This document shows, one piece after another, positions 1 through 6,469 of a DNA stretch of 30,362 nucleotides. The position numbers and the translations under genes were made by a program. The first letter of the stretch is position 1. Each line of letters opens with the position of its first letter. The DNA comes from UBA6182 sp964479585 (lineage in GTDB: Bacteria > Bacillota_I > Bacilli_A > Erysipelotrichales > Erysipelotrichaceae). Location: the NCBI GenBank assembly GCA_964479585.1, contig CAYZMP010000017.1:1-30362 (forward strand), in the 5' to 3' direction. The notes beneath the pieces are model-generated. The model saw only the letters and a program-made list of their open reading frames with translations. It was not told where the DNA came from and made no database searches.

Positions 1-20
1 ATTATTTTACATTTTGTTCA

Positions 21-50
21 TTACAAACAATCCGTAGTAGGCTGTATAAT
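21..50 (+). promoter_or_regulatory. Probable promoter of the FAD oxidoreductase gene
   Basis: A perfect -10 hexamer TATAAT (45-50) lies 28 bases before the start codon. The best -35 candidate is the weak TTACAA (21-26) with an 18-base spacer. A ribosome binding site, AGAGGG, follows at good distance from the ATG. The -10 is convincing; the -35 is not. Confidence 0.5.
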
Positions 51-77
51 AGTATTAGAAATGAAAAGAGGGATGTT

Positions 78-1139
78 ATGAAACACGTTGATGTGCTTGT
101 TGTGGGTGGCGGAGTTGCAGGTTGTATCTTTGCTTTAACATGTCCTAGCGAGTTGGATGTGATGGTCATTGACAAAAAAAACTGCGATAGCTCTTATGGG
201 TTTGAGAAACCTTGTGGTGGATTACTTTCTGATGATGCTCAAAAATCTCTTGCTAAACTTGGACTTACCCTTCCTTTGTCTGTTTTGGTGAATCCACAAA
301 TATTTGCTGTAAAGACAATGGATGCCAATAGTAACTTAACTCGATTTTATCAACGTTTCTACATTAACATTCATCGCCATCGTTTTGATTGTTGGCTTGC
401 ATCTTTAATTAAAGATAAAGTGACTTATGTAAGTGATTCACTCGTTATTAATATCCAACACAAAGATGATCATTCTATAGTGACTTACAAAACGAACAAT
501 CAAACAATGGATGTGAGTTGTACAACACTAATAGGAGCAGATGGAGCAGCATCGATTGTTAGAAAGAGTTTCACCAATAAACCGATACGACAATATCTAG
601 CAATCCAAGAACACGCGAAAGCGAAAGATATTCAAGCTCAACTTTCTTGTTTCTTTGATGGTTCCATCACTAATAGTTATGGATGGGCAAGTGTAAAGGA
701 TGATTCTCTAATTTATGGGGTAGCCTTGCCACTAGATCAAACTCAATCACGATTCGATAAATTTAAAGAGATGATTAAATCATACAACATCCCTATCGAT
801 GAAGTTATTAAAAAAGAGGCTTGTTTAGTCAACTGTCCTTCTTCACCCTTTCAAATCGTTAATGGTCAAAACAATGTTGTGTTGATTGGTGAAGCAGCAG
901 GCTTTGTATCACCTAGCTCTTTAGAAGGCATTAGTTATGCTATGGATAGCGCAATACTTGCTAGCAAGTCATTTCAAAACAACACTTTTACTTTGAAAAA
1001 ATATAGAAAACTTACTTTCAAACTAAAAGGTAAGATAGCACTAAAGAATATTAAATCCATCGTTTTGTTTACACCATGGATTAGAAAGCTTGTTTTACTT
1101 AGCAAGATTAAGTCCATTAGAATAGAGACCTTTAAGTGA
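78..1139 (+). CDS. FAD-dependent oxidoreductase, geranylgeranyl reductase-like
   Basis: Predicted flavoprotein of 353 aa that binds FAD through an N-terminal Rossmann fold: VVGGGVAG lies at about residues 8-15, followed by the acidic strand end VMVIDKK. The segment KPCGG near residue 45 and the later GADG and GEAAGF-SPSSLEGISYAM segments are typical of the geranylgeranyl reductase / FixC-like branch of the p-hydroxybenzoate hydroxylase superfamily, whose members reduce or oxidise lipids and isoprenoids. The substrate cannot be told here. It stands alone on the plus strand with its own promoter and converges on tRNA-Lys. The last 50 residues are Lys- and Ile-rich, possibly membrane-associating. 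The family call is firm and the reaction is unknown. Confidence 0.8.
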   Translation: MKHVDVLVVGGGVAGCIFALTCPSELDVMVIDKKNCDSSYGFEKPCGGLLSDDAQKSLAKLGLTLPLSVLVNPQIFAVKTMDANSNLTRFYQRFYINIHRHRFDCWLASLIKDKVTYVSDSLVINIQHKDDHSIVTYKTNNQTMDVSCTTLIGADGAASIVRKSFTNKPIRQYLAIQEHAKAKDIQAQLSCFFDGSITNSYGWASVKDDSLIYGVALPLDQTQSRFDKFKEMIKSYNIPIDEVIKKEACLVNCPSSPFQIVNGQNNVVLIGEAAGFVSPSSLEGISYAMDSAILASKSFQNNTFTLKKYRKLTFKLKGKIALKNIKSIVLFTPWIRKLVLLSKIKSIRIETFK

Positions 1140-1179
1140 TCTATGTTAGAAAAATGTTGTTACCAATAGTAAAACGTTG

Positions 1180-1206
1180 TAGCTTCTTTCAGTGATAAAG
1201 CAGCTA
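1180..1206. repeat. Inverted repeat after the FAD oxidoreductase gene
   Basis: TAGCT-T-CTTT and AAAG-C-AGCTA form a 9-bp stem with one mismatch around a 7-base loop. It begins 40 bases after the stop codon and could end the plus-strand transcript, but no T-run follows on either strand, so a standard intrinsic terminator is not supported. Confidence 0.35.
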
Positions 1207-1207
1207 A

Positions 1208-1233
1208 CAAAAAAAGACGATTGCTCGCCTTTA
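1208..1233 (-). terminator. Terminator of tRNA-Lys
   Basis: On the minus strand the tRNA end is followed by GGCGA, the GNRA-type loop GCAA, and TCGTC (one G-T wobble), then seven T. Flanking A and T residues extend the stem. Confidence 0.7.
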
Positions 1234-1242
1234 TCATTCAAT

Positions 1243-1318
1243 TGGTGCCCCGTCTCGGTCTCGAACCGAGGACCCACTGATTAAGAGTCAGTTGCTCTGC
1301 CAACTGAGCTAACGGGAC
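1243..1318 (-). tRNA. tRNA-Lys (anticodon CTT)
   Basis: A 76-nt cloverleaf with encoded CCA. The acceptor stem GTCCCGT/ACGGGGC has one T-G pair. The anticodon stem ACTGA/TCAGT encloses loop CTCTTAA with anticodon CTT, reading AAG. The T arm contains GGTTCGAGACC. It is a single-gene unit with its own promoter upstream and terminator downstream. Confidence 0.95.
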
Positions 1319-1330
1319 GATTGCTTTACT

Positions 1331-1358
1331 ATTATACACCCATTTTATTTCATTGCAA
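1331..1358 (-). promoter_or_regulatory. Promoter of tRNA-Lys
   Basis: On the minus strand, TTGCAA (1353-1358), a 16-base spacer and a perfect TATAAT (1331-1336) end 12 bases before the mature tRNA 5' end. The -35 nearly abuts the terminator of the upstream CsbD-like gene. Confidence 0.75.
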
Positions 1359-1360
1359 TC

Positions 1361-1395
1361 AAAAAACTTGAGCTTATTATAAGCGCTCAAGTTTT
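1361..1395 (-). terminator. Terminator of the CsbD-like gene
   Basis: An 11-bp perfect stem (AAAACTTGAGC, 1363-1373, with GCTCAAGTTTT, 1385-1395) ends in a T-run on the minus strand, starting 10 bases after the stop codon of the CsbD-like gene. Confidence 0.85.
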
Positions 1396-1405
1396 AGCTA
1401 CTTCA

Positions 1406-1639
1406 TTAATCTTCAATATTTTCTTTAACTGCTTCTTTTACATTTGATGCAAACTCTTTTACTTTTCCTGTTGTTTGTTGAAAAGCACCTTCTGCTTCCA
1501 TCTCTTTGTTTTCTGTAACTTCACCAACTGCTTTTTTAACTTTACCACTTACTTGATCTACCACACCTTTACGACGTAAAAATTCAAAGGCTGCAATAGA
1601 ACCTGCTAAAGCTAATGCTCCTGCTAAAAATTTCTTCAT
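1406..1639 (-). CDS. Small membrane-anchored CsbD-like stress protein
   Basis: A 77-aa protein. Residues 1-20 form a short hydrophobic, Ala-rich anchor (MKKFLAGALALAGSIAAF) followed by RRK, so it is probably held in the membrane with the rest in the cytoplasm. Residues 28-77 are charged and amphipathic, with the repeated pattern GKVKKAVGE...GKVKEFASNVKEAV seen in the CsbD family of general stress proteins, whose molecular role is not known. It is monocistronic, with a moderate ribosome binding site (AAGGCGG) and its own terminator. CsbD similarity is judged by composition and motif spacing; a YtxH-like protein is the main alternative. Confidence 0.65.
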   Translation of the reverse strand: MKKFLAGALALAGSIAAFEFLRRKGVVDQVSGKVKKAVGEVTENKEMEAEGAFQQTTGKVKEFASNVKEAVKENIED

Positions 1640-1665
1640 AATGTTTGTCCGCCTTTCTATAATCT

Positions 1666-1694
1666 ATCATACCATATTTGAGACAAACAAATCA
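1666..1694 (-). promoter_or_regulatory. Probable promoter of the CsbD-like gene
   Basis: On the minus strand an extended -10, TGG-TATGAT (hexamer 1666-1671), has a weak -35, TGATTT (1689-1694), at 17 bases. The -35 lies inside the perfect 12-base palindrome AAATCATGATTT (1689-1700), which could be an operator. I see no match to a sigma-B type promoter. Confidence 0.45.
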
Positions 1695-1726
1695 TGATTT
1701 TGATTTGTACAAGGCAGACATAACCA

Positions 1727-1750
1727 TAAAAAAAAGCTCCTTGTGGAGCT
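1727..1750 (-). terminator. Terminator of the tRNA-Asn/tRNA-Glu unit
   Basis: The perfect stem AGCTCC/GGAGCT with a 4-base loop is followed by eight T on the minus strand, 13 bases past the tRNA-Glu CCA end. Confidence 0.85.
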
Positions 1751-1762
1751 ATTTAATTCGAA

Positions 1763-1838
1763 TGGTGACCCGTACGGGATTCGAACCCGTGAATGCATGC
1801 GTGAAAGGCATGTGAGTTAACCGTTTCTCCAACGGGCC
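1763..1838 (-). tRNA. tRNA-Glu (anticodon TTC)
   Basis: A 76-nt tRNA with encoded CCA. The acceptor is GGCCCGT/ACGGGTC with one G-T pair. The anticodon stem CATGC/GCATG encloses CTTTCAC with anticodon TTC. It is the second gene of a two-tRNA unit, one base after tRNA-Asn. Confidence 0.95.
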
Positions 1839-1839
1839 A

Positions 1840-1914
1840 TGGCGCCTGAAACAGGATTCGAACCTGTGACCAACCGGTTAACAGCCGGTTGCTCTACCGC
1901 TGAGCTATTCAGGC
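1840..1914 (-). tRNA. tRNA-Asn (anticodon GTT)
   Basis: A 75-nt tRNA with encoded CCA and discriminator G. The acceptor is GCCTGAA/TTCAGGC. The anticodon stem ACCGG/CCGGT encloses CTGTTAA with anticodon GTT. It is the first gene of the pair and is separated from tRNA-Glu by one base, so the two are processed from one transcript. Confidence 0.95.
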
Positions 1915-1934
1915 AGTTCAGCGAGTGCTTATAA

Positions 1935-1963
1935 AATATACCATAAGATGAGCTTTTATGCAA
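1935..1963 (-). promoter_or_regulatory. Promoter of the tRNA-Asn/tRNA-Glu unit
   Basis: On the minus strand TTGCAT (1958-1963), a 17-base spacer and TATATT (1935-1940) preceded by TGG (extended -10) sit 20 bases before the tRNA 5' end. Confidence 0.7.
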
Positions 1964-2058
1964 CAGTTTCAAGATCATTTTTTGAAATTTTTCCCTAATC
2001 CATGACTTCCTTTAATGAAGCTTATTTTTTTACATTTCAATCATAGAATACCTTGTAT

Positions 2059-2087
2059 TTGTCAAAGAGATAGTAAGCACCTATAAT
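2059..2087 (+). promoter_or_regulatory. Promoter of the hemerythrin-like/PAS protein gene
   Basis: TTGTCA (2059-2064), a 17-base spacer and a perfect TATAAT (2082-2087) lie 20 bases before the ATG. A GGAG site follows just before the start codon, so the 5' leader is only about 13 nt. Confidence 0.8.
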
Positions 2088-2107
2088 GATATTAATAGGA
2101 GATAAAT

Positions 2108-3262
2108 ATGGGAAAATTAGAGAATCTAGCCTCATACATTGAGGCAGTCGCAAACAACGACACAGACATTGCTACTTATAGAAAATTTGAACAAGACATT
2201 TTAGAAGTGAATGCCGATGAACTGTTTGATCTATTTTATAGTCGACTAAGTCATGAGAATCAACGAGATGTTTTAGTTTATTTAGATAAGCTCATGCATG
2301 TGTTTTATCAAAGTTTAAAACACAAACAAGTTACACTAACTAAAGATAGTTTTTTAGATCATCTTCACCAAGAAAACAATCAACTATCAATAAAGCTTGA
2401 AAATATAAAAACAAAGCTCAAAAATAATAACCTTATACAAGAAAAAGAGAATCTACATATTTTATTTGATGAACTTTCTCAGTTTAATGTTCACTATTTA
2501 AAGAAAGAGAACATTCTATTTCCATACTTAGAAAAAAAACATGAGAAATTTCATGGCGTTAGCATTATGTGGACATTACATGATCAAACACGACAATCAT
2601 TGAATCATGTGCTATCACTTCTATTAGAAAAAGATCCTAATGAAGCACAACTTAAAAAAGCAATTGGACAATACTTTTTTAATGCCTATGGTTTAATTCA
2701 AAAAGAAGAAGCCATCTTATTTGTTGTAGCACAAGCTCAATGTTCGATTAATGAGTTTGCTCATATGCGTGAACAAAGCTTTGAGTATGGTTTTGCCTTT
2801 ATTGATACCCCTCTTTATTATAAGGTTGATGAACTACATACTAACAAAGACCAATGGTTGTATTCAACAAAAACAGGGAAGCTTACCTACGATCAACTGA
2901 CACTGTTTTTAGATACACTTCCAATGGACTGCACAATTGTAGATGAAAACGATAAAGTCATTTATTTTAACAACCCTACTAATCGATTTTTCCCACGATC
3001 TCCTGCTATCATTGGCAGAGAAGTTGTGAACTGTCATCCTGCCGATAGTGTGTCTACTGTAGTAGAAATAGTTGATTCCTTTAAACAAAACAAAAGAGAC
3101 TCAGCAACGTTTTGGATTGATTTTAAAGGCCGTAAACTTCTTATACAATACTTCCCTATGAGAGATGAAAACAATCAATACAAGGGCGTTATTGAAGTAA
3201 CACAAGACATTAGCGAAACCATACATATTAAAGGTCAAAAACGACTACTAGACTGGGATTAA
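2108..3262 (+). CDS. DUF438/hemerythrin-like protein with C-terminal PAS domain
   Basis: A 384-aa cytoplasmic protein, probably a redox, oxygen or metal sensor. Residues 1-75 are a helical DUF438-like head. Residues 80-215 are a hemerythrin-like (HHE) four-helix bundle with candidate iron ligands H85/H87, H129 with E134 (HYLKKE) and H158 with D159 (LHD). Residues 265-370 are a PAS domain starting FLDTLPMDCTIVDEND. No kinase, GGDEF or DNA-binding domain follows, so any output must go through a partner. In the last bundle helix the usual H-x-x-K-E-E reads L-I-Q-K-E-E, so one expected His ligand is Leu. Its stop codon lies inside a terminator stem shared with the convergent methyltransferase gene. 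Confidence 0.75.
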   Translation: MGKLENLASYIEAVANNDTDIATYRKFEQDILEVNADELFDLFYSRLSHENQRDVLVYLDKLMHVFYQSLKHKQVTLTKDSFLDHLHQENNQLSIKLENIKTKLKNNNLIQEKENLHILFDELSQFNVHYLKKENILFPYLEKKHEKFHGVSIMWTLHDQTRQSLNHVLSLLLEKDPNEAQLKKAIGQYFFNAYGLIQKEEAILFVVAQAQCSINEFAHMREQSFEYGFAFIDTPLYYKVDELHTNKDQWLYSTKTGKLTYDQLTLFLDTLPMDCTIVDENDKVIYFNNPTNRFFPRSPAIIGREVVNCHPADSVSTVVEIVDSFKQNKRDSATFWIDFKGRKLLIQYFPMRDENNQYKGVIEVTQDISETIHIKGQKRLLDWD

Positions 3263-3277
3263 GCTCAGTCTTTTTTT
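3250..3277 (+). terminator. Terminator shared by two convergent genes
   Basis: AGACTGGG (3250-3257) pairs with CTCAGTCT (3264-3271), one G-T, and is followed by seven T on the plus strand. The TAA of the PAS gene is in the loop and the TGA of the minus-strand methyltransferase is in the right arm. The minus-strand T-run is poor, so it mainly serves the plus-strand gene. Confidence 0.8.
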
Positions 3278-3975
3278 ATTGCATGCACAATAGTTGCGTA
3301 GGAATCTTTGCTATACAACGACATATCAAAACCACCAAAGCTTTCCACAACTTCAAAGTTAGCTTGTGTTAGGTATGATAATAACTGTTGATAAAACAAA
3401 GGATAAAGCGTGATCCTTGAGGTAAATGTTTCTTGTGATTGCTTATCAGTTAACTTACTTGAAAAAATTAGGTGTTCATCATATAACGTGTAGTTTCTTT
3501 TCATCGTAATCTCTTGATTATCAATGATCGGTAGTTCTGTAACTTTCTCATTGTAAATGCGATCATAATTAATAATTTGAATGAGAAATTGTCCACCCTT
3601 CTTCAACATGTCATAAACACTAGATAGAAAAGCTTGAACATCTTGATGATTGATATGTACCAAGGTGTTGCCAAAGCAAGTAACTACATCAACATCTTGA
3701 AGTTGTAATTCATCAATTTTTCTCATATCTGTAGCAAGAAATAAGTGATTACTATATTTGGTTTTTGCCTTTTCAATCATCTCTTGATTACTATCTAAAC
3801 CAATTACTTTTTCTGCATGATTGCTTAAATGACTTACACTAAAACCAATACCACAACCAACATCAATTGCAAAAGAGAGATTATAAGGTATTAATTGCGC
3901 TAACATTTCCTCTTCCTTTTTGTTTTTAGGGAAAATGTACTCGTATTTTTTACTTAAAATGTTATAAAATTCCAT
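3265..3975 (-). CDS. Class I SAM-dependent methyltransferase
   Basis: A 236-aa soluble protein with a Rossmann-type methyltransferase fold: motif I is AIDVGCGIGFSVSHL (about residues 37-51), the acidic residue binding the SAM ribose is in VIGLDSN, and motif IV is VDVVTCFGNTLVHI. The methyl acceptor cannot be told from sequence. It follows the MATE exporter gene by 7 bases, with an AGGA site at good spacing, and is almost certainly co-transcribed with it; a shared role in handling a small molecule is possible but only inferred from linkage. Length and motif order are normal for a complete enzyme. Confidence 0.8.
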   Translation of the reverse strand: MEFYNILSKKYEYIFPKNKKEEEMLAQLIPYNLSFAIDVGCGIGFSVSHLSNHAEKVIGLDSNQEMIEKAKTKYSNHLFLATDMRKIDELQLQDVDVVTCFGNTLVHINHQDVQAFLSSVYDMLKKGGQFLIQIINYDRIYNEKVTELPIIDNQEITMKRNYTLYDEHLIFSSKLTDKQSQETFTSRITLYPLFYQQLLSYLTQANFEVVESFGGFDMSLYSKDSYATIVHAIKKD

Positions 3976-3982
3976 AGTTTTC

Positions 3983-5359
3983 CTATATCGATGTCATTTC
4001 ATCGATGGTTAAATTGGTTAACCATTTTTCTTTTTTTATCAATTTATACGCTAGAGTTAACTTTACAAAATCAGTTAATTGACCAATGATAAACAATAAG
4101 AAAATATTTATACCTGTAAAATAAGTGAATATTGCCACAACAGGAATGTTTACACTCCACATAAAACCAGCATCCATTATTAGAGTTGAGCGCATATCTC
4201 CACCAGCTCGTAATATAAAGTAACATTGGGCTGTTCCCATGTATATCCAAAACATAAAAGATTGAATACGAAGTATGTTCGCGGCTACATGTTGAGAGGC
4301 TTCACTCACATTATAAAATAATGGCACAACAAAACTTGATCCAAACATGACTATTCCAAAAATCATGGCTAGTACTGTTGAAAATCCAATCATGTGATAA
4401 CCATTTCGTTTTGCTTCTTCAAGATTGTTTGCACCAAGTGGTTGAGAGACAACAATCATCGTTGCTACAGACATTCCCGCAAACAACACAAAGAAAATGT
4501 CAGCAGTTGTAGAAGCAATAGACATTCCTGCAATAACCTCTTTTCCTCTTGTAGCATAAAACTTAAACAAAGAAGCCATTCCAAAAGACCATAATAGCTC
4601 ATTGCTCATTAATGGTAATGCTTTTAACGAAATCTTTTGAATGTTCTTTGTGGAAACTTTAAACAAATCTTTTATTTTCGTCGTAAAATCAAACACTTTC
4701 CGTTTCATTACGATAAGTAGAAATACCAACTCTACAAAGCGAGAGATAATCGTTGCAAGGGCTGCACCAACAATGCCAAGTTGTGGAAACCCAAAATGGC
4801 CAAAGATTAACACATAGTTAAAGATGGCATTAGTAAAGACAGCGAAGATGCCAATATATAATGGTATTTTTGTTTGCCCTACCGCTCGCATCGCACTTGC
4901 CATCGACATAGAAATTGCAAAGGGTAATAACGATATTGATGCAAGTTTTATGTACTTGCCCCCTTCAACTAAGATGCTTGGATCATCGGTAAAAAAGCGC
5001 AACACATGTTGTGGAAAAAAGAATGCGACAATAAAAAACAAGATTGTGATTAATCCAGCAGATAATATCGAAAAACGGAATGCTTCTTTCATGTTGTGTT
5101 GATCTTTTGCGCCATAGTATTGCGCAATAAAAACAGCTGCTGCTGCAAGGATTCCCATCACAGAGAAAAGACCAATCATAAAGAAACGATTGGAACTTGC
5201 GACACCACCTAATGCAGCATCCCCTAATTGACCGATCATTAAATTGTCCACTAAGTTTACCGAACTAGTTATAAGCTGTTGCAACATAAGTGGAATGGCT
5301 AATGTTAAGACATGTTTATAAAAGGATCGGTTAGCAATAAATTTTTCAAATTTTCTCAT
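3983..5359 (-). CDS. MATE-family multidrug/organic cation exporter
   Basis: A 458-aa integral membrane protein with about twelve hydrophobic segments and the MATE-family N-terminal region LAIPLMLQQLITSSVNLVDN followed by MIGQLGDAALGGVA. Family members export organic cations or drugs in exchange for Na+ or H+. The substrate is unknown. The second half (from about residue 240, LPLMSNELLWSFGMASLF) repeats the same topology, as expected for the two-bundle fold. It starts with an AAGGTG site and lies only 14 bases after the tRNA-Ala terminator, with no visible promoter of its own; expression may rely on read-through from the tRNA unit. The methyltransferase gene follows. Confidence 0.88.
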   Translation of the reverse strand: MRKFEKFIANRSFYKHVLTLAIPLMLQQLITSSVNLVDNLMIGQLGDAALGGVASSNRFFMIGLFSVMGILAAAAVFIAQYYGAKDQHNMKEAFRFSILSAGLITILFFIVAFFFPQHVLRFFTDDPSILVEGGKYIKLASISLLPFAISMSMASAMRAVGQTKIPLYIGIFAVFTNAIFNYVLIFGHFGFPQLGIVGAALATIISRFVELVFLLIVMKRKVFDFTTKIKDLFKVSTKNIQKISLKALPLMSNELLWSFGMASLFKFYATRGKEVIAGMSIASTTADIFFVLFAGMSVATMIVVSQPLGANNLEEAKRNGYHMIGFSTVLAMIFGIVMFGSSFVVPLFYNVSEASQHVAANILRIQSFMFWIYMGTAQCYFILRAGGDMRSTLIMDAGFMWSVNIPVVAIFTYFTGINIFLLFIIGQLTDFVKLTLAYKLIKKEKWLTNLTIDEMTSI

Positions 5360-5372
5360 GGTTCACCTTATT

Positions 5373-5398
5373 AAAAAAGACGATGGAAAGCCATCGTC
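5373..5398 (-). terminator. Terminator of the tRNA-Ile/tRNA-Ala unit
   Basis: The perfect 8-bp stem GACGATGG/CCATCGTC with a 4-base loop is followed by six T on the minus strand. The start codon of the MATE gene lies 14 bases further on. Confidence 0.9.
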
Positions 5399-5411
5399 CT
5401 TGCATGTTATC

Positions 5412-5487
5412 TGGTGGAGCTTATCGGACTCGAACCGATGACCCCCTGCGTGCAAGGCAGGTGCTCTCCCAACTGAGCTAAAACCCC
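5412..5487 (-). tRNA. tRNA-Ala (anticodon TGC)
   Basis: A 76-nt tRNA with encoded CCA and discriminator A. The acceptor GGGGTTT/AAGCTCC has wobble pairs at G3-T and T5-G. The anticodon stem CCTGC/GCAGG encloses CTTGCAC with anticodon TGC. It is 16 bases downstream of tRNA-Ile. These two tRNAs often sit between 16S and 23S rRNA genes, but no rRNA is present here. Confidence 0.95.
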
Positions 5488-5503
5488 ATTGATTCAAAAG
5501 AAT

Positions 5504-5580
<77 letters not shown>

Positions 5581-5602
5581 AACTCTCTTCGAATGCCTTA
5601 TA

Positions 5603-5631
5603 AATATACCACTTACATTGCCAACTGTCAA
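5603..5631 (-). promoter_or_regulatory. Promoter of the tRNA-Ile/tRNA-Ala unit
   Basis: On the minus strand a consensus TTGACA (5626-5631), a 17-base spacer and TATATT (5603-5608) end 22 bases before the tRNA-Ile 5' end. This is among the strongest promoters in the window, as expected for stable RNA. Confidence 0.85.
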
Positions 5632-5703
5632 CACATTTAGAGAACTTTTCCAATGGAATAAAACTAAAGGAATAATGCTTGGATAGTGTCATTTTCGATT
5701 TAA

Positions 5704-5724
5704 TTAAACAAACAGTTTGTGTAA
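5704..5724. promoter_or_regulatory. Orphan near-perfect palindrome, operator-like
   Basis: TTA-a-ACAAAC-a-GTTTGT-g-TAA: two 10-base arms around one central base with a single mismatch. The inner 13 bases are perfect. The ACAAAC/GTTTGT core resembles TetR-family operators. It lies 73 bases upstream of the tRNA-Ile promoter and after the XRE gene stop, with no TetR gene in the window. Confidence 0.5.
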
Positions 5725-5766
5725 GTTTCATCACCTTAATTCAAATCCACTTAATTAGACTATATT

Positions 5767-5982
5767 TCAATCAAAATAGAAGATTTCTTCAAATTTTTTA
5801 TCCAGTGCAATACTAAGAATTAGTGCTAACTTCGTTGTTGGAATAAATTGACCAGTTTCAATAGAACTGATCGTATTTCTAGATACACCAATTAGATCAG
5901 CTAATTCTTGTTGAGTTAATTTCTTTTCAAGTCGTATTTTACTTAAATTGTTTTTAAGTACGAGTTCATTTTTGATTGGCAT
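5767..5982 (-). CDS. Small XRE-family HTH transcriptional regulator
   Basis: A 71-aa protein that is almost only a helix-turn-helix. Residues 12-66 match the Cro/C1 (XRE) fold: LSKIRLEKKLTQQELADLIG is helices 1-2, and VSRNTISSIETGQFIPTTKL is the recognition helix and following turn. It ends KKFEEIFYFD, the usual end of short YozG-like regulators. It starts two bases after a three-helix membrane protein gene on the same transcript; such pairs are common in Firmicutes and are normally autoregulated. The palindromes at the shared promoter are the likely binding sites, which is inference. It is a chromosomal-type regulator with no phage genes nearby. Confidence 0.88.
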   Translation of the reverse strand: MPIKNELVLKNNLSKIRLEKKLTQQELADLIGVSRNTISSIETGQFIPTTKLALILSIALDKKFEEIFYFD

Positions 5983-5984
5983 AA

Positions 5985-6320
5985 TTAAAAGATTCTAAGG
6001 TATACGAAAACCAAACCAATCATTAGTCCAATAAAAATAACAAGTGCCCATTTCTTTTTAAAGTAGTGCCATATCAAATATGTTTGAGCGATATGAAAAA
6101 AGTAAATTGGCGTCGCTATCAAGTCAAACACTCTTACTTCTGCTGAGATTGCATCAATAAATATAGTTACTTGACCACTTGTAAAGGAAATAAACCATGC
6201 TATGATTATTAAAACATGATACATAACTACTAATGATATTTTATACACTTTATTCTTTTGATGGACAACATATTCATCACTATCTTTTCTACTTCTTGCC
6301 AATACATCTTCTTTTATCAT
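5985..6320 (-). CDS. Small three-helix membrane protein paired with XRE regulator
   Basis: A 111-aa protein. The cytosolic head of about 27 residues (MIKEDVLARSRKDSDEYV) is followed by hydrophobic segments at about residues 28-48, 65-84 and 90-110. The head pattern of a short acidic start, then ARSRK-DEY, resembles the DUF6442-type proteins that accompany small XRE regulators, but I assign this from memory of the pattern only. It is the first gene of a two-gene unit with the XRE gene, has a GGGGGA ribosome binding site and a strong promoter with palindromes. Function is unknown; it could modulate the regulator from the membrane. Confidence 0.65.
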   Translation of the reverse strand: MIKEDVLARSRKDSDEYVVHQKNKVYKISLVVMYHVLIIIAWFISFTSGQVTIFIDAISAEVRVFDLIATPIYFFHIAQTYLIWHYFKKKWALVIFIGLMIGLVFVYLRIF

Positions 6321-6351
6321 ACGATCCCCCTTTTAAAACTTGCTTACAACT

Positions 6352-6379
6352 AGTATATCACGCCAAGTATACTTGTCAA
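6352..6379 (-). promoter_or_regulatory. Promoter of the membrane protein/XRE unit
   Basis: On the minus strand TTGACA (6374-6379), a 16-base spacer and TATACT (6352-6357). It is strong by sequence, so a repressor would be expected to hold it down. Confidence 0.85.
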
Positions 6380-6394
6380 ATGAGTTTTACTCAT
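6364..6394. promoter_or_regulatory. Candidate autoregulatory operators
   Basis: Two perfect inverted repeats are next to each other. CAAGTATACTTG (6364-6375) fills the promoter spacer and touches the -35. ATGAGT-TTT-ACTCAT (6380-6394) lies directly upstream of the -35. The regulator encoded two genes' length downstream is the obvious ligand; this is inference. Confidence 0.55.
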
Positions 6395-6424
6395 CACGGG
6401 TATGATCAGCTATACTTCTTAAAC

Positions 6425-6451
6425 AAACAAAAACTCCCATAAAGGGAGTTT
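6425..6451 (-). terminator. Terminator of rplM-rpsI
   Basis: The perfect 8-bp stem AAACTCCC/GGGAGTTT with a 5-base loop runs into a T-run on the minus strand, starting 19 bases after the rpsI stop codon. Confidence 0.9.
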
Positions 6452-6469
6452 GATGTTTTGTAAGGTTGA

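Noticed and set aside
1180..1206. Intrinsic terminator of the FAD oxidoreductase
   Set aside because: The stem has a mismatch and is followed by A residues on the plus strand; kept only as an inverted repeat.
4394..5102. Plus-strand open frames inside the MATE gene
   Set aside because: They lie wholly opposite a clear membrane transporter gene, lack ribosome binding sites and have no recognisable features.
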